64,000 bases of DNA. Origin: Aerosticca soli. GTDB lineage: Bacteria > Pseudomonadota > Gammaproteobacteria > Xanthomonadales > Rhodanobacteraceae. Of the stretch, positions 61,839-64,000 are shown piece by piece. The stretch lies in the NCBI RefSeq assembly GCF_003967035.1, contig NZ_AP018560.1, positions 2,713,501 to 2,777,500 of the forward strand, in the 5' to 3' direction. Position 1 is the stretch's first letter. Every line of letters begins with the position of its first letter. A program made the translations under genes and the position numbers. The notes beneath the pieces were generated by a model. It made no database searches. It saw only the letters and a program-made list of their open reading frames with translations, and was not told where the DNA came from.

Positions 61839-62639
61839 ATGCCTTCATCGCCCCTGCTGGAACTCGACCACGCGAGCGTGCTGCGCGGCCCGCGCACCGT
61901 GCTCGACGACATCAGCCTGCGCATCGACGAAGGCGAGCACACCGCCATCCTGGGGCCGAACGGCTCGGGCAAATCGAGCCTGGCCGGTTTGCTGAGCCGC
62001 AACTTCTATCCGCTCGCCCGCGCCGACGGCCGCGCCAGCGTGCGCGTATTCGGCCGCGAGCGCTGGGCGGTCGACGAACTGCGCGGCCTGCTCGGCATCG
62101 TCTCGCCGGCCCTGCAGAACGATTTCGCCCTCGACGAGCCGGTCAGCGCCGGCGAGGCGGTGCTCGCCGGGTTCTTCGCCGCCCGCGCGCTCGGTCTGGA
62201 CCACCGTGTCACCCCGGCGATGCGCGAGCGGGCCCAGGCCGTGCTGACCGCACTCGGCGTCGAGCACCTGCGCGAGCGGCCGCTGGCCAGCCTGTCCACT
62301 GGCGAGGCGCGGCGCGTGCTGATCGCCCGCGCACTGGTGCATGGCCCGCGGGCGCTGCTGCTGGACGAGCCGTGCACCGGCCTCGACCCGGCCGCGCGCC
62401 GGCAGTTCCTGGAAAGCCTGCGCGAGCTCGCCCGGGGCGGCACCACGCTGATCCTGATCACCCACCACGTCGAGGAAGTGCTGCCGGAAATCGGCCGGGT
62501 GATCCTGCTCGATCAGGGCAAGATCCGCGCCGATGGCGCCAAGGCCGAACTGCTCGCCGATACGCCGCTGTCGGCGCTGTTCGGCGTGCCGATGCGGATC
62601 GAGCGCCGCGACCCGTGGTACAGCGCGGCGCTGGCCTGA
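61839..62639 (+). CDS. ABC transporter ATP-binding protein (stand-alone)
   Basis: The 266-residue ATPase has Walker A GPNGSGKS, Q-loop SPALQNDFALDEPV, the signature LSTGEARR (a variant of LSGGQ), Walker B ALLLDEPCTGLD and the H-loop ILITHHVEE. The architecture resembles ModF/YlmA-like ATPases more than importer subunits. No permease or binding protein is adjacent, so the partner is unknown. ATG 61839 is chosen; an in-frame TTG lies at 61827. The stop codon is next to the stop of convergent sppA. Confidence 0.9.
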   Translation: MPSSPLLELDHASVLRGPRTVLDDISLRIDEGEHTAILGPNGSGKSSLAGLLSRNFYPLARADGRASVRVFGRERWAVDELRGLLGIVSPALQNDFALDEPVSAGEAVLAGFFAARALGLDHRVTPAMRERAQAVLTALGVEHLRERPLASLSTGEARRVLIARALVHGPRALLLDEPCTGLDPAARRQFLESLRELARGGTTLILITHHVEEVLPEIGRVILLDQGKIRADGAKAELLADTPLSALFGVPMRIERRDPWYSAALA

Positions 62640-62640
62640 T

Positions 62641-64000
62641 TCACCACCCGTCGGGCGGCGCGCAGTAGCAGTGGGCGTAGACGTTGGGCCGGCCGGCCGG
62701 CGCCCGGCGCAGCAGCTCGAGCGGCGCCAGCCTGCGGCCGGCCAGGCGGGCCAGCGCCGCCGGGCGCGGCAGGCCGAGCGCGGCGAGCGCCTGCTCGAGC
62801 GCATCCGGATCGGCATCGCCGAACAGCGCGGACAGTCCGCCGAGCGGACGCTCCACGTAGCGCACGCCGTAGTGATCGCCCATTTTGGCCCGTTCGGCCG
62901 CATCCGCGATCGCCTCGCGCAGGCCGCCCAGGCGGTCGACCAGACCGCGCTCCAGCGCCTGCCGGCCGGTCCAGACCCGGCCCTGCGCCACCGCGTCGAT
63001 GCTGGCGTAGTCCTTGCCGCGCGCCTTGGCCACGCGACCGACGAAATCCCGATAGCCCTTGTCGATCACGGCCTGGATCAGGGCGGCGACGCGCGGGTCG
63101 AGCGGCCGGGTGATGTCGAAGGCGCCGGCCAGCGGCCCGGTGGCCACGCCGTCGCTCTTCACGCCGACCTTGTCCAGCGTGCCGGGGATCGTGTAGTAGA
63201 GCCCGAAGATGCCGATCGAGCCGGTGATCGTGTTCGGTTCGGCATAGATGCGCTCGGCGTTCATGCCGATCCAGTAGCCGCCGCTCGCCGCCACGTCGCC
63301 CATCGACACCACCACCGGTATGCCGGCCGCGCGGGTGAGCTCCACTTCGCGCCGGATCTGCTCGGCCGCGTAGACCTCGCCGCCGGGCGAATCGATCCTG
63401 AGCACCAGTGCGCGGGTACGCCGGTCGAGCCGGGCGGCGCGGATCAGCGCGGCGGTGGAATCGCCGCCGATCTCGCCCTGCGGTTGCTGGCCCGGGCTGA
63501 TCTCGCCCTCGGCCACCACCACCGCCACCCCGGGCCGCAGCGCATCGGCATGGCCGAGCCCGGCGAGGTAGCGACCGAAGGCGATCTGCCGGAAACCCTC
63601 GCCGCGCTTGCCGGGCGGGACACCCTGCCCGCGCATCCACGCCTCGAGCTCGGCGCGGGTGGCGGTGGCGTCGGCCAGGTGCTCGGCGACCGCCAGCCGG
63701 GCGAGATCGCCCTGCGCCGCGCCGATGCGCTCGGGCAGGCCGTCGATCAGTGCCCGCAGGTTCGCGGGCGTCATGCCGCGCCGGGCGGCCACCTCGACCA
63801 GGTATTCGTCCCACAACCCGCCCATCCAGTAACGGTCGGCTTCCTTGGCCTCCGGCGAGGCGTGGTCCTGCACGAAGGGTTCGGCGGCGCTCTTGTACTG
63901 GCCGACGCGGAACAGGTGCACGTCCACCCCCAGCCGGTCCAGGAGGTTCTTGTAGAACAGCCGATAGTTGGCCAGGCCGGTGAGCATCACCCCGCCCTGC
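62641..64000 (-). CDS. sppA: Signal peptide peptidase SppA, 67K type (N-terminus beyond window)
   Basis: This inner-membrane serine protease digests cleaved signal peptides. About 453 C-terminal residues are visible and the frame continues through the right edge without interruption; the methionines near 63990 are internal. The general-base lysine is in FRVGQYKSAAEPFV and the nucleophilic serine in MGDVAASGGYWIG. VLRIDSPGGEVYAAEQIRRE and NTITGSIGIFGLYYTIPGTL are typical of the second S49 domain, so the protein is of the long two-domain E. coli type. Confidence 0.95.
   Translation of the reverse strand, partial: QGGVMLTGLANYRLFYKNLLDRLGVDVHLFRVGQYKSAAEPFVQDHASPEAKEADRYWMGGLWDEYLVEVAARRGMTPANLRALIDGLPERIGAAQGDLARLAVAEHLADATATRAELEAWMRGQGVPPGKRGEGFRQIAFGRYLAGLGHADALRPGVAVVVAEGEISPGQQPQGEIGGDSTAALIRAARLDRRTRALVLRIDSPGGEVYAAEQIRREVELTRAAGIPVVVSMGDVAASGGYWIGMNAERIYAEPNTITGSIGIFGLYYTIPGTLDKVGVKSDGVATGPLAGAFDITRPLDPRVAALIQAVIDKGYRDFVGRVAKARGKDYASIDAVAQGRVWTGRQALERGLVDRLGGLREAIADAAERAKMGDHYGVRYVERPLGGLSALFGDADPDALEQALAALGLPRPAALARLAGRRLAPLELLRRAPAGRPNVYAHCYCAPPDGW

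Overview
The window is high-GC, densely packed chromosomal DNA from a gammaproteobacterium, most likely of the order Xanthomonadales (Xanthomonadaceae or Rhodanobacteraceae). The main reasons are a type II secretion cluster in the Xanthomonas xps gene order (E-F-G-H-I-J-K-L-M-N-D), a zwf-pgl-edd-eda Entner-Doudoroff operon, an Oar-like TonB-dependent receptor beside a TPR-sulfotransferase, and algZ-algR next to hemC. I see no rRNA, tRNA, CRISPR array, insertion sequence or phage gene. No gene-free stretch exceeds 300 bases; the longest, 1047-1325, holds the receptor promoter region.

Layout. 1-1046 is the N-terminal part of an RND efflux pump (minus strand). 1326-5989 is a visibly AT-richer pair, a TonB-dependent receptor and a TPR-sulfotransferase, split by a perfect terminator. 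5996-11682 holds a GntR/UTRA regulator divergent from zwf-pgl-edd-eda, which converts glucose 6-phosphate to pyruvate and glyceraldehyde 3-phosphate. 11700-14282 carries a TatD nuclease and a secreted M4 metalloprotease. 14385-16844 is a trimeric autotransporter adhesin. 16981-27780 is the T2SS operon, whose ORFs mostly overlap at start/stop codons. 27785-37787 holds DinG helicase, a GAF-GAF-GGDEF-EAL protein, a UPF0149 protein, exonuclease III, oligopeptidase A and a patatin-like lipase. 37841-42551 has an SLC13/TrkA-C permease, a WYL regulator, an 8-helix membrane protein and a DUF481 outer-membrane protein. 42724-45468 is hemC-algR-algZ. 45520-48721 has a carboxylesterase and a prolyl-oligopeptidase-family peptidase.

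48734-52023 is a minus-strand sulfide/persulfide detoxification operon (two half-size YeeE proteins, an MBL-fold hydrolase, a TIGR01244 sulfurtransferase, a BigR/SqrR-like ArsR regulator and a TauE/SafE exporter) with a clear promoter and operator. Divergent from it is an Emr-type drug-efflux operon: MarR regulator, NodT-like outer-membrane factor, EmrA, EmrB (52213-57164). 57210 to the end holds a PagL-like lipid A deacylase, a three-domain glutaredoxin-rhodanese fusion, a DUF4124 protein, an SDR enzyme, a small lipoprotein, a Gfo/Idh/MocA oxidoreductase, an ABC ATPase and most of SppA.

Observations most worth following are the receptor/sulfotransferase module, loss of all four zinc cysteines in GspE, a MetJ-like tandem array between two convergent genes, the Grx4/A-type/rhodanese fusion, and promoters with palindromic operators (sulfide operon, leaderless marR, SDR gene). 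Gene functions are inferred from protein motifs read by eye; no database search was run.
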